Shown: piece after piece, positions 49,012 through 59,851 of the stretch
How the letters are laid out: each line of letters opens with the position of its first letter
How positions within the stretch are numbered: position 1 is the stretch's first letter
DNA from: Diadema setosum
Taxonomy: Eukaryota > Echinodermata > Echinoidea > Diadematoida > Diadematidae
Assembly (NCBI GenBank): GCA_033980235.1
Contig: CM067072.1
Span: forward strand, 28,250,559-28,314,558
Reading direction: 5' to 3'
DNA: 64,000 nucleotides
Position numbers and translations under genes: made by a program
Notes under the pieces: model-generated
Told to the model about the DNA's origin: nothing
What the model saw: only the letters and a program-made list of their open reading frames with translations
The model's database searches: none

Positions 49012-49816
49012 ATTTATCAAAATTCTGAGAATGGATAGGTTGTTGTGTACATTACCTCAAGGCCCACACCATGAAACTGTTAATGCTTCCTCCTCCTATT
49101 TTTCATTTTCAGGCTGAAGAAATTATAGAATCATGCCTCCATCATTTAAACTGCGAGTGCAGTCCCATCAAAATAGGAAAAGTCAATCTCCTCTTTTGCA
49201 AAAGGTAAATTCAACAATTCAAACCAACAGTGCATCTCAAAAGCAATAATACACTTGTAAACTGTACAGTTGCCTGAATACATAGGACAGATGCAGCCTT
49301 AGCTGAACAACAAAGTAAAAGCAGAATTCAACTGACAAAGAAAGAAAGAAAGAGTGGCAAAACTTCATGAAAGACAAATGATATATATATATAGAGGGAG
49401 CTGCTAAGCGCATGAGAGAAAAGAGAGCACAGGACAAGGTGAAACCTGACTGAGTAGCATCTCAGAAAGTCAACCGCAAGCCTCAACCAACGGATGAGAA
49501 AGACCAACATGACGTTCAAAGGGTAAAGTGGGGAAAACTAAAGACATGGAAGGGTGAGCATGACACAGGAGGAATGAGACCCCTCCCCCTCTCCCTCCCC
49601 CATCCCCCCCCCCAAAAAAATGCCTTGCAACATGAAAAGTGTGCTCTGAGCCCAGCTATAAAGAGACAGAAAATTATGGAGGAGTGTAGGTTAAAAGAAG
49701 AAAAGAAGAAAGTTGGGGGCAGAACAGAAACGCCTTGAAGAGCTTGAGCACAATCTACAGGAAGAGCGGGAGAAGAAGAACTTGTGAGGAAATGCGAGCA
49801 GCCGGAGTTGCGTTCA
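49012..49816. other. Unassigned, purine-rich stretch
   Basis: Many AGAA/GAGA words on the plus strand and a C-run at 49600-49611. A plus-strand stretch near 49700-49800 would read as a Lys/Glu-rich peptide, but no frame stays open. Confidence 0.35.
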
Positions 49817-50335
49817 GAGAATTCCGAACACGGCAGCTAGACTGATAGTGGGTGCATGCTCTAGGGATTCCATTACACCAATTCTGTGTAAACTTTATTG
49901 GTTATCAGTTGAAAAACGTGTTGTATTTAAGATACCTAATATGTGTTTTAAAAGTCAGAATAATCTTTCTCCTTTCGACATTACTTAACTTATTCATCAT
50001 CACATTCCAGCGCAAACTCTTCGGTCAAAATCACAGCATCTTTTGTCAGTCTATCCTGTAAACACACAAGCATATGATAACCGAGCCTTGACATTATCAG
50101 TTCCCGCTCTTTGGCATTCATTACCCCTTTCAATTAGAAGCATATCTCCCTCTAATTTTTCAGGAAGGCACTGAAAACTGACCTGTTCAAGTATTCATGA
50201 TTGTACCGGTATACGTGATGTCATGCTTGATTGTATATGTCAAGCGCATAGAGAATATACATGTATGATGATTATTATGTGCTTTATAAATGTAAGTTAT
50301 TAATATTATTATTATTATTATAATAATCATCATCA
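49817..50335 (+). pseudogene. 3' end of a CR1/L2-like LINE
   Basis: Conceptual translation from about 49817 gives the C-terminal tail typical of CR1/L2-like polymerases (a TPILCKLYWLSVEKRVVFKI-type block, then an R.L..S..ALWHSLPLSIR-type block), with a stop inside. It is followed by a short 3' UTR, GCGCATAGAG...GTGCTTTATAAATG, and an ATT-rich tail (50295-50340). The element is 5'-truncated and frameshifted. Confidence 0.65.
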
Positions 50336-50913
50336 TTATTATTGCTGTGAGATTAGCAGCAAGACTGAATATTTTTTTCAAGGAGCTCAAAGAGCACTGC
50401 CACAGCGCCGGGCTAAACTTGTTGCAACAACATTGGATGTGATCCACAAAAAAAAAAAAAGGCCTCTCCTCAGAAGACCAAACTGTTTGAGCAGGCAAAA
50501 TAAAAAAGGAAAAAAAAAAGAAGAAAGATCTCTTGTTATAAAAACATTTCCGTACTCATTACTTGACCAGCAGTGGCCAGACCAGGAGAATCTATTCGGG
50601 GCTCTCCTGAAACTGGACACTAGGGGGAGGATACTAATCCTCCACCTAAGATGTGGTGGAGACCAGACTGGGGTCCATGCCATTAGCCGGTGCCTTCTCC
50701 AGTGGCACTACCCTGGGGATCAGCGAGTCCCTCTCTACTCCATCAGTGGAGATGGTCTCCAGCTTAGGGCCTAGACAGCCCGATTTCCCCATTGCTATTT
50801 TGGGGTGTCGGCGCTAGTATGGTTCCTGCCAGATCCCCAGAGAGCAGCGGTGAGGGGGATTCCCCTAGACCACCTAGATGGACGTACCCAATATTATATA
50901 CAATGTATTTGGG
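50336..50913. other. Unassigned stretch before the transposase cluster
   Basis: GC-richer than the surroundings (50540-50880) with open frames on both strands, none recognised. The Lys-rich frame at 50433-50774 includes A-runs and looks accidental. Confidence 0.35.
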
Positions 50914-51573
50914 TACATATTTCAGAATATATCTCCCAAGGGTCTCTGGGTTGAAGGCTTCGTTGGGCTCAGCAAGAAGCCCTTTCATGTATTTAAGGGG
51001 ACTACGTTAATTTGAGAAGTGACACCCCGGTTCTGACACTGTATGAATTATAATATATAAGACGTTCCCTCTTTTTAGAATGTTTACATTTCCACTAATA
51101 TTAAGTCAAATATTATACCTAATACTCTATGACTCACTTAAAAATAACATGGTAACTTAGCTATTTTTTCTTCCTTTTCAAAGTTAATGCAATTATCAAT
51201 GTGAAATTATCAATTCTTTTAAAGGAAATAGGTGCGCTACAATGCATTACATATTTCAGAATATATCTCCCAAGGGTCTCTGGGTTGAGGGCTTCGTTGG
51301 GCTCAGCAGGAAGCCCTTTCATGTATTTAAGGGGACTACGTTAATTTGAGAAGTGACGCCCCGGTTCTGTCACTGTATGAATTATAATGTATAAGACGTT
51401 CCCTCTTTTTAGAATGTTTACATTTCCACTAATATTAAGTCAAATATTATACCTAATACTCTATGACTCACTTAAAAATAACATGGTAACTTAGCTATTT
51501 TTTCTTTCTTTTCAAAGTTAATGTAATTATCAATTTGAAATTATCAATTCTTTTAAAGGAAATAGGTGCGCTG
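50914..51573 (+). repeat. Direct duplication, two ~330-bp copies
   Basis: The segment starting ACATATTTCAGAATATATCT at about 50915 recurs at 51249 (offset 334) with few differences. It ends in AAAGGAAATAGGTGCGCT both times. The second copy runs into the hAT-derived reading frame of unit 1; the first stops short of it. This suggests a recent local duplication of the upstream intron-like sequence. Confidence 0.85.
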
Positions 51574-51903
51574 GAATCCAGTGGCAAAAAAGGGCTCGAG
51601 CATGAGTGGATGTCTCTGAAGGTGAATGTAAGCAATCTGGCTGCCACTCGCCATTCACACGTCTGGAAGGAGGTTTTCACTGACCGGGACATACCGGAGG
51701 AAAGACCCAACATACTGGCAGTGATTAAAATCCTCCTGTTGCCCCTTTCGACTGCTGCTTGTGAAAGGGGATTTTCCCTTCTCAAGCGCACCAAAACTGA
51801 CAGGAGGTCTCGCCCGTCGGCAACAATGCTGCACAAGATGATGTGCATTTCAATGCATGGACCCTTGGCCGCCACCTTCGATCCCACAGCTTTGGATTGG
51901 TAG
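51535..51903 (+). pseudogene. hAT transposase C-terminal dimerisation fragment, unit 1
   Basis: The open frame ends at TAG (51901-51903). It contains PNILAVIKILLLPLSTAACE, RGFSLLKRTKTDRRSRPSAT and LHKMMCISMHGP. These match the hAT dimerisation signature (..S.A.CERGFS....IKT..R..L....L..LM.I...GP), close to that of ZNF862-like host proteins. The DDE catalytic core and BED finger are absent. The frame probably enters from a splice acceptor near AAAG before GAAATAGGTG. It lies 42 nt upstream of the Harbinger frame of the same unit. Confidence 0.7.
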
Positions 51904-51944
51904 TGGGAGTCTATTACACGGAGATCCTAGTCTAGTTCGATGCC

Positions 51945-52433
51945 ATGAGACTGAGGGAAAGTTGCTGTCAAAGAAACTTGGGACCAAGATATACTGGAGC
52001 GACAACTTACCAATACTATGATGACACAAGCAAGCTCAAGATGGCGTATTTGATGCTATTCCACAGGGGGTTGAGGAGGAAGAGGGTCTTTAGGGTTCGA
52101 TTGAATCCATTAGACAGCTATGATGATGTCGATATGTTCAAGAAGTACCGATTCAACCGTGAAGGGGTCATGTACCTCATTGACAGCCTGGAAGGCCAGC
52201 TTGAACATCCAACATATAGGAACCATGCTGTGCCTCCAAGTCTGCAAGTTTGCATTGCAGTAGCGTTTTATGCCACAGGGTCCATGCTGGACAACAGTGC
52301 AGCAATATACGGAATAAGTGTTGCAACTTGCAGCAGGGTGGTGAGGAGGGTGACAAAAGACCTGTGTCAACTGAAAAATGAGGCGAGTTTTAATTATATC
52401 ACAATGATATCATTTATCAATGTTATCTATTAA
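51945..52433 (+). pseudogene. Harbinger (HARBI1-like) transposase N-terminal exon, unit 1
   Basis: The frame opens MRLRESCCQRNLG. Its core, FRVRLNPLDSYDDVDMFKKY, then RFNREGVMYLIDSL, LEHPTYRNHAVPPSLQVCIA, FYATGSMLDNSAAIYGISVA and TCSRVVRRVTKDLCQLKNE, matches the N-terminal helical/HTH-like part of PIF/Harbinger nucleases. Coding similarity ends at GAG (52380-52382), followed by GCGAGT: a donor whose GT has become GC. The DDE catalytic exon is not in the window, so this copy cannot act as a nuclease alone. Confidence 0.75.
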
Positions 52434-53009
52434 ACAACTCTTTAGGTTTGAGTGTGTTCATTGCACTGGCAGTTGCCAAACTCAGCCACTTTTTTGGTAC
52501 ACATTTAGTGATTTGCAATCACAAATCACACAAAATAGCAGTGCATGAACTCTTTAGTTTACATCTCAGTTGATCAAATCATTACCACTGTGAAGATTTT
52601 AAGACCTAGGAAGTAGGCTATGGCTGTAATTATAGAATGCAAAATTAAGTACCATTAGTAGATTGAGAGCTGTCATGGATATCGTCTGAAACCACTGCAG
52701 CATATAGGGGCACATACAATGTACAATTGCTCGCTAGCTCCACAGGAATTGCAGATGAACGATTGCAAACAATGACAGCTCCATGTGAAATTCCGTCATT
52801 TACGTTGACATATATTCGTTTCTTATTAAATGTTTAATTTATCAATCTTTATACCTTTGTGTGTTTTTTTTTTCTTCAAAATATGTCTTCAATGCCAATA
52901 AATACGTTGTGTAGGACATAATATAAATGTACAGTACAAGACAGTATAATAATTGACTGTGAGGTATGTGCATTCCTTTCTAAGCAATCCATTTAATTTG
53001 TTCCTAAAT

Positions 53010-53460
53010 TAGAGTGAGCCTCAAACTTTGGGAAGGTGGATTGACAGTTGCAGGAGGAATCAGTGCTCTCAAAACGACTGATCTTGGACAAATGACACTC
53101 AAGAATGGGCCTGCTGAACAGGAAGAGCCTTCTGTGTAGGAAGCTAATGGGGCACCAACATGCCGCTCAAAAGTCTAGCAGGTTTTCTCTGATCAACACT
53201 TAACAGAGGAATGCCCCAACATCCTGGCCGTGATCAAAATCCTCCTCATGGACCTGTCGATGGCTGCTTATGAAAGGGGATTTTCCCTCCTCAAGCGCAC
53301 CAAAACTGACAGGAGGTCTCGCCTGTCAGTGACAATGCTGCACAAGCTGATGAGCACATCAATGCATGGACCCTTGGTCTCCACCTCTGATCCCACAGGA
53401 ACAGTGGACAGGTGGTGGGAGTCCATTACACGGAGATCCCAGTATAGCTCAATGCCATGA
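53010..53460 (+). pseudogene. hAT C-terminal fragment, unit 2
   Basis: A clean frame at 53230-53460 carries KRTKTDRRSRLSVTMLHKLM, SMHGPLVSTSDPTG and DRWWESITRRSQYSSMP. The conserved CERGFS has become YERGFS. The part 5' of 53230 is interrupted by stops. Its TGA overlaps the ATG of the Harbinger frame of this unit as ATGA (53457-53460). Confidence 0.65.
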
Positions 53461-54083
53461 GACTGAGGGAAAGTTGCTGTAAAAGAAACCTGGGAGCAAG
53501 ACATGCTGGAGCAACAACTTACCATTACTATGACAACACGAGCAAGATCAAGCTGGCGTATTTGATGCTCTTCAACAAGGGGTTGAGGAGAGAGAGGGTG
53601 TTTAGGGATCGACTGAATCCATTAGACAGCTATGACGATGTTGATATGTTCAAGAAGTACCGATTCAACCGTGAAGGGGTCATGTACCTCATCGACAGCC
53701 TGGAAGGTCAGCTCGAACATCCAACAAATGGGAACCATGCTGTGCCTCCAAGTCTGCAAGTTTGCATTGCAGTAAGGTTTTATGCCACAGGGTTCTTGCT
53801 GGACAACAGTGCAGCAATGCACGGAATAAGTGTTGCAACTTGCAGCAGGGTGGTGAGGAGGGTGACAAAAGCCCTGTGTCAAATGAAAAATGAGGCGAGT
53901 TTTAATTATATCAAAATGATATCATTTATCAATGTTACCTTTAACAACTCTTCAAGTTCGAGTGTGTTCATTGCACCGGCAATTGCCAAACTCGGCCACT
54001 TTTTTTGTACACATTTAGTGATTTGCAATAAAAAATCACACAAAATAGCAGTGCATGAACTCTTTAGTTTACATCTCAGTTGA
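53457..54083 (+). pseudogene. Harbinger N-terminal exon, unit 2
   Basis: The best-preserved of the three: FRDRLNPLDSYDDVDMFKKY, RFNREGVMYLIDSLEGQ and GFLLDNSAAMHGISVATCSR are uninterrupted. Coding similarity to the family ends at GAG (53892-53894), where the donor reads GCGAGT. The remaining codons to 54083 read through the intron. It is about 1.51 kb downstream of the unit 1 exon. No catalytic D-D-E part follows. Confidence 0.75.
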
Positions 54084-54554
54084 TCACATCACTACCACTG
54101 TGAAGATTTTAAAACCTAGGTAGTAGTCTATGGCTGTAATTATAGAATGTACACATTAAGTACCATTAGTACACCGAGAGCTGTCATAGCTATCGTCTGA
54201 AACCACTGCCACAGTGCTTATATCGCATACAGTGGTGCATATGTACATTTACTCGCTAGTTTTACACGAATTGCAGATGAACGATTGCAAACAATGACAG
54301 CTCCATGTGAAATTCCACCATTTACGTGACATCTATTCGTTTCTTATTTAATGTTAAATTTATCAGTTTTTTATACCTTCGTGTGTGTTTTTTTTTTCTT
54401 CCTCAAAATGTGTCTTCGATGTCAATCAATATGTTCTGTATGACATATACATGTACTGTACAAGACGGTATAATGACTGGAATAATAACTGACTGTGAAT
54501 GTATGTGCATTTATTTCTTTGCAATCTATTCAATTTGATCCTAAATTAGAGTGA
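54084..54554 (+). repeat. Intronic part of the tandem unit (unit 2 to 3)
   Basis: Duplicate of about 52560-53010 downstream of unit 1, sharing CATCTCAGTTGATCA, GAACGATTGCAAACAATGAC, AGCTCCATGTGAAATTC and CATGTATTCTTCGTTT-like words. It shows that the whole approximately 1.5-kb unit, not only the exons, was duplicated. Confidence 0.75.
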
Positions 54555-55011
54555 GCCTCACACTTTGGGAAGGTGGATTGACAGTTGCAGGATGAATCAG
54601 TGTTCTCAAAACGATTGATCTTGGACCAATGGCACTCAAGAATGGGTCTGCCGAACAGGAAGGGCCTTCTGTGCAGGAAACTAGTGAAGGCACCTACATG
54701 CCGCTCAAAAGTCTGGCAGGAGGTTTTCTCCAACCAAGACTTACTGGAGAAGTGCCCCAACATCCCGGCAGTGATTAAAATCATCCTTCTCTTGCCCCTG
54801 TTGATGGATGCCTGAGAGAGGGGATTTTCCCTTCTCAAGCACACCAAAACTGACTGGAGGTCTTGCCTGAAGGTGACAAATATATATGCTGCACAAGCTG
54901 ATGTGCATTTCAATGCATGGACCCTTGGTCGCTATCTTTGATCCCACAGGAACAGTGGACAGGTGGTGGGAGTCGATTACACAGAGATCCCAGTATAGCC
55001 CAATGCCATGA
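54555..55011 (+). pseudogene. hAT C-terminal fragment, unit 3 (decayed)
   Basis: Nucleotide sequence parallels unit 2 (GGGAAGGTGGATTGACAGTT, AAGTCTGGCAGGAGGTTTTC, GGGGATTTTCCCTTCTCAAG). The frame is broken by stops and small indels, including a TGA just before AGAGGGGATTTT and an insertion of TATA near 54880. Confidence 0.65.
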
Positions 55012-55659
55012 GACTGAGGGAAAGTTGCTGTCAAAGAAACTTGGGACCAAGACATACTGGAGCGACAATGTACCATTACTATGATGACACAAGCAAGACC
55101 AAGCTGGTGTATTTGATGCTGTTCAACAGGAGGTTGAGGAGGGAGAGGGTCTTTAGGGATCGATTGAATCCACTAGAAAGCCATGACGATACTGATATGT
55201 TTAAGAAGTACCGTTTCAACCGTAGGGATTATGTACCTAACTGACAACCTGGCAGGCCAGCTGGAACATCCTACAAACAGGAACCATGCTGTGCCTGGAA
55301 GCCTCCAAGTCTGCATTGCACTGCGGTTTTATGCAACAGGTTCCGTGCTGGACAACAGTGCTGCAATGCACGGCATTAGTGTTGCAACCTGCAGCAGGGT
55401 GGTGAGGAGGGTGACAAAAGCCCTGTGTCAACTGAAAAATGAGGTGAGTTTTAATTATATCAAAATGATATCATTTATCAATGTTACCTATTCAAGGGTG
55501 TTCATTACACTGGCAGTTACATGGAGATCCCAGTCTGGCTCAATGCCTGGAACTAAAATGAAAGTTGTTGTTAAAGAAAACTTGGGACTGAAACACTTTT
55601 TAGCTGCTTTCATACACTTTATTTTTATTGTTTTGCTCTTTGACAGTGCTGCCAACTAG
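55008..55659 (+). pseudogene. Harbinger N-terminal exon, unit 3 (frameshifted)
   Basis: The first part (55008-55244) reads FRDRLNPLESHDDTDMFKKY and RFNRRDYVPN, then stops. The second part (frame from 55183) reads LEHPTNRNHAVPGSLQVCIA and YATGSVLDNSAAMHGISVAT, ending LCQLKNE. Compared with unit 1, two bases are missing after AACCGT near 55219, which explains the frameshift. Uniquely, this copy keeps a normal donor, GAG then GTGAGT (GT at 55444-55445). Confidence 0.75.
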
Positions 55660-55939
55660 TATGTCACTATGATTCTAACTATACATTTTATTTAGATATT
55701 GAAGAAGATGATTTTTTTTTAAGATGAAAAATGTTTTTCTATCACTTATTTTGCTTGCTATCTGAGTGTAATTCATCTATTTCTATACCTATAGGCCTAC
55801 AGGCCTATGTCTTTTCTTCCCTTCAAAATCAGTTTTCAATGTCCATCAATGTGATTGCCGGTTTGGTGCAGAGGTTGACAGTCCTGTTTTATTCCATGTC
55901 CAATAAATACTATATGTCAAGAAACTTATTAGAAACAAT

Positions 55940-56035
55940 TTCTGCGCCTTGAGCACATTAGTTATGTGGAATTGGCGCATTATAAATACCCTGTATTATC
56001 ATTACTATAATTATTATTAATAAAGAGATGCACGT
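55940..56035 (+). repeat. LINE/SINE 3' tail
   Basis: TGCGCCTTGAGCAC, GTGGAATTGGCGCATTATAA and ATACCCTGTATTATCATTAC, then an ATTATT-rich end, resemble the 3' tail of CR1/L2-type elements and their SINEs. No upstream body is recognised. Confidence 0.5.
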
Positions 56036-56039
56036 ACTT

Positions 56040-56589
56040 ATTAATTTTACCTGTGTTTGTTTTAATAGAGTTTAGAGGCATGGCCTGCATAGACTCCATT
56101 GATCTAAAAAACAGAAATTAAGATCCTGATCAGGATGCACCATCTTACACATAGTTTCACAGAGCAGTTGACTGGGCCAAACTGTCTAAACTGATTTTGT
56201 TCAGACACAAATGAAATTGACATGCAATTGTGACATGATGAATAAATATCATAATGCTAGTAGGGTAATGCCAAGGCAAAATGCTACATAATTCTTCCTG
56301 ATACTGGCCTTCAGGGGCAGAGCACACCTTGCTTCAAAGGCAGCAACAGCATTGCTTGACATACAGAGTGAATAATATGATTCTACTCTACCAGGGCACA
56401 CATTGTTTGGAAGTTAACTTTATACCAGAGGTATTTGTTCTTGCAATTTAGATAATACCGGCATTGAGCTCAATTTAGGAAATATATATCTTAACACTAC
56501 ATTTGTACATAGAAGTGCTTAGAATACAAGTAAATAAGACTTTGAACTGTACCTTAATTTTAAGATGTATGTTATCAATATTGGATTGT
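56040..56589. other. Unassigned stretch
   Basis: No gene or repeat family recognised. Confidence 0.35.
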
Positions 56590-57065
56590 CCACAAATACA
56601 AGCCACACATGCCAGGTGGAGATTTTTTGCTGCTAGTCACAGGTGCTTACCACTTCTCTGTTTCAAACACTTTGAGGAAAATGAACCATACAATGCTCAC
56701 CTGATACACACAAGTCATGCTGCCTTACTACCATCAACACAACAGGACAGTATTCCTCCTCTCCCTGAGCATGAGTTTGTAATGCCACAGAATTTCCATG
56801 TTGAGGGTTTTGATTCTAGAGTGACTCGAGTCAGCACAAACTCTGCCACCATGACAACAAAGACACTTTGACAGCAAAGGTAGCAAGATCCAAAAGTAAG
56901 CTTGTCAAACCAAAGAGGAGCGGAGCAAGCGGGAAAGATACTAATCTCAAGAATTTGGAAAAACAGATCTGGGGAGACAATTCCAGGAGATATGTTCAAG
57001 ATTTGACCAAGAATACTGTAAGATGCAAAAGCTGGGGTGTCACAGATTCATCACTGATGAAATGA
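56590..57065 (+). pseudogene. Possible THAP-like / transposase-derived fragments
   Basis: 56503-56871 contains WRFFAASHRCLPLLCFKHFE followed about 15 residues later by a Pro-rich stretch. This recalls the C-HF...P end of a THAP zinc finger, but the N-terminal Cys pair and AVPTIF-type end are not clear. The next frame (56868-57065) is Lys-rich and ends KNTVRCKSWGVTDSSLMK. I cannot assign a family with confidence. Confidence 0.25.
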
Positions 57066-57772
57066 CAAAAATTCGCACTGGGTACAACAGCATGGCAAAC
57101 TCAAGTTTGCTACGAGAGTGGTTGGCCCAACATGTTCAGTCTCAAACCACACATGGGAAAGAGAAAAAGAGAATTCACTTTGTCAATGCAAACACTTGAA
57201 AACACAAATTAAGTTCAAGAGTTGCAAGTTTTCAGTCACTGAAGGACCTAGCAAACTTTCGAGAAAACTTGGAACTGAAACTAGTTCCTAAGCTCAACAT
57301 ATTAGGGCTGCTCTCACACCTGCCCATTTTGACAAAATAAGGCTGTTCCTGGTCTTCAAATCGAAAGGAACTCCGGGAAAGGTGCACTTTCTTCAGCTAA
57401 ATAGCAGACTCAAAGGACTTTAATTTACCATACTGACGGCAAAAGGACGATGGTGAGTTTTATGTTATTTATTTTTCTCAAATATCAGACATTTTGGTCA
57501 TTTTATACAAATATCCTGGTCAATTTCTAAACTTTATTTTCTGAGCATGAGCGCAATATATAAACACTTTACGCACATTTCACCTTGGATACTACGCATG
57601 ACTGTGAGCACAAGTATGCGCACATTTTGTGTTGGCAAGTCATCTGTGTCAGCTTTTCTGAACAGGACTATTATGGTGTCAGAATGGTCATTGATAAATA
57701 TAAAATCTCTCTGTGTAAAAGTGAAACTCCAGAAACACAGTCTTAATAAAAAACGGTGTTAAAGATACCTAG

Positions 57773-58225
57773 GTGAAAAGGCTGCAAAGTGCAATAGACA
57801 ATGAACTAAACAACAATTTACACCAAACAAATGCCAATAATGGCAATCAAATTAGAAATGAGACAAGTACAGACAATGGTGATCTCTCCAAACTTTTTGG
57901 TCAAGTACTCTCTGCCGTTAGCAAACTGTCCATCAGACTTAACAAACTTGAAGCTAGAGTCGATAATGAGGATCTGATAGTGGAGAAAGCAAATCCCCAC
58001 GAAATAGTCGGAATTGTCTCCAGAGCACGTCTCCCTGGGCATAATGAGCAACACAGAACTACTTACTTACACCATCCTAACACAGGAGTGGAGCATGAGG
58101 AAAACATGCCAAACTTAAAGACTGGGGGAAAACAGTTCAAGGGAGAAAAATTCAAAGAGATTGCTCCAGATGTGACCAAGAATACTGCAAGATGCGAAAG
58201 TTTGGGTGTCACAGATGATCATTGA
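57773..58225 (+). CDS. Hypothetical protein fragment, coiled-coil-like
   Basis: An open frame of 150 codons. Residues about 35-70 (LSKLFGQVLSAVSKLSIRL, then NKLEARVDNEDL) have heptad-like Leu/Val spacing and could form a coiled coil. The end KNTARCESLGVTDDH repeats the end of the 56868-57065 frame (KNTVRCKSWGVTDSS). The underlying DNA is alike over about 60 nt, so the two are pieces of one duplicated sequence. No splice context or family is recognised. It may be an exon of an old transposon gene. Confidence 0.3.
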   Translation: MKRLQSAIDNELNNNLHQTNANNGNQIRNETSTDNGDLSKLFGQVLSAVSKLSIRLNKLEARVDNEDLIVEKANPHEIVGIVSRARLPGHNEQHRTTYLHHPNTGVEHEENMPNLKTGGKQFKGEKFKEIAPDVTKNTARCESLGVTDDH

Positions 58226-58910
58226 TGTACATTTATTGTAAGTTGTATGGAGGTGTATCCTATTATTGAATCATTTTTATTTAATTTCTCCAAACGGGCA
58301 ACAGTATGCATTAATTGAGCTAAAGATCTTCTAGTAGATAATTTAAATGCTGATGAGTTTAACTGTAACGGTATTACTTGAAAACTAAGCCACACACTAA
58401 ACAAAACCCGTATTTTAAATAACCCTTCCACAAAAGCTGTCTCTTTTTACCGACACAAATCGTATCGTATTACCGAACGTGCGCCCTCTGTATGGGGGAG
58501 ATTTATGCATTGTGTTTTCGGTTAGTGTTATTAGTGCAGAATAACGAACATCAAAATTTCAGCGATTAACAATAAAATTTGAGGTAAATTTGTACTTAAA
58601 GTTTTTTTTTTTTTTTGCTGCAGTTTAGCAATTTTCTGCACTGGCTTCCCTTATGAGATAACAGCGCGTAGTGCAATGAATGCATATACGAGTCGTTTTA
58701 CGGGCTTCCATTGACAATGTACGCGTTTGGTCATAGGATACTGTTCTGTAATAGGATACCTGACTATACCTATCAAAAAATCCCCACTTCATTTATGTAT
58801 TGCCTAGCAGTAGCACGCATATGTTGAACAGTGTTTTATTTAATGGTACCATTGTATCATTTTTCCAAGGCTGACCTTTGTAACTAACATGAAAAAGGCC
58901 CAAACTGAAT
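58226..58910. other. Unassigned stretch
   Basis: No gene recognised; a T-run lies at 58602-58616. Confidence 0.35.
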
Positions 58911-59590
58911 TTGCATCTTTTTTCATTCATGCAGGAATTCCATCGATCCAGATCGACAGAAGATAGACACCAGAGGGACAAACACCAGCATCCAAGGCTT
59001 CCTCCCTGCTCATGTAGGCGAAATTGTGCTGAAGTTATCAGCCCTGAAGAAAGGGAGAGGGTATGGGAAGAGTACTGGCAGTTACCCTGCCAGGACAGAC
59101 ATCTATGGGTGATTAGAAATACAGTACAGCCACACTCCACTGTTTCAACGGTCAAAGCAAAACCTTCCCACTGAATACATACAATGACATATCTACTGAA
59201 AGGTAAAGCAGTACGCAGAGTAATTCTTCATGAGCACTCCTAGCTTCAAGAATGATGGTTTCATAAGAACAGCTCTTGGGAGCACTACTAGCGAAGACCG
59301 CAGAGGAGCACATTCACCTAGTAACAAATTTTCCGAGTCAGTCGGCAAGAATATTGTTGACTTCACAGAAATGCACAGACCATGCGTGTCCCACTATCGC
59401 AGACACCTTGCACCGAACAAACGGTACCTACCTTCAACATTGACTGTACGAAAAACTCTGTACAGAGTTTAAGAACACTCGCGACAAGGAAGTCTCATAC
59501 ACTGGATTACTGTCAGCTGGTAGCAACAAGCATTCGGCGTCCGAAACGCTGCCAAGAGTTGACGAACTTCTACCTCTGTACAATGTGAGT
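58911..59590 (+). pseudogene. Broken Cys-rich transposon-type protein
   Basis: The first frame carries PPCSCRRNCAEVISPEERER and VWEEYWQLPCQDRHLWV. The second (59230-59472) carries FIRTALGSTTSEDRRGAHSP, SNKFSESVGKNIVDF and RYLPSTLTVRKTLY. The order of a C-x-C..x-C motif, a DRRG...PSNK motif, then SHY.R and YLxSTLT is that of a protein found in many copies in cnidarian, insect and fish genomes, thought to derive from a DNA transposon. Frame changes between 59174 and 59230 and again near 59460 make it non-functional. Confidence 0.5.
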
Positions 59591-59851
59591 AGAGTAAGCA
59601 ATAGGCGTAATAAGAAGTACAATGCAAATTGTACTGAGTACACTGTCTCTTTTGAACCTGTTGCTCAAAATGGTCCAATAGTTGATATGATCCATCGAGT
59701 GAGTGGTATGTTTAATGAAATTGTAAATGATATGGTAGCAGATGCAAACTGTTTCATTGAAACAAGGGTTGCTGAGAAATTTTGGCTTTTGCTCAGATCG
59801 ATTAAAGACACCATAGCGTCGGTTTTTTTCTCAGAAGCCATGATGTTCTAA
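59591..59851 (+). pseudogene. Unassigned fragment, possibly N-terminal part of a Polinton-type polymerase
   Basis: An open frame of 88 codons, continuous in frame back to about 59453. It includes NCTEYTVSFEPVAQNGPIVD, then MIHRVSGMFNEIVNDMVADA. This loosely recalls the N-terminal region of transposon-encoded family B DNA polymerases, but similarity stops there. Low certainty. Confidence 0.25.

Noticed and set aside
50433..50774. Lys-rich 113-codon frame
   Set aside because: It depends on two A-runs, has no motif, and lies between a LINE tail and a duplicated noncoding block.
52110..52370. Minus-strand open frames over the Harbinger exons
   Set aside because: They are mirror frames of the coding strand and recur identically in the three tandem units.
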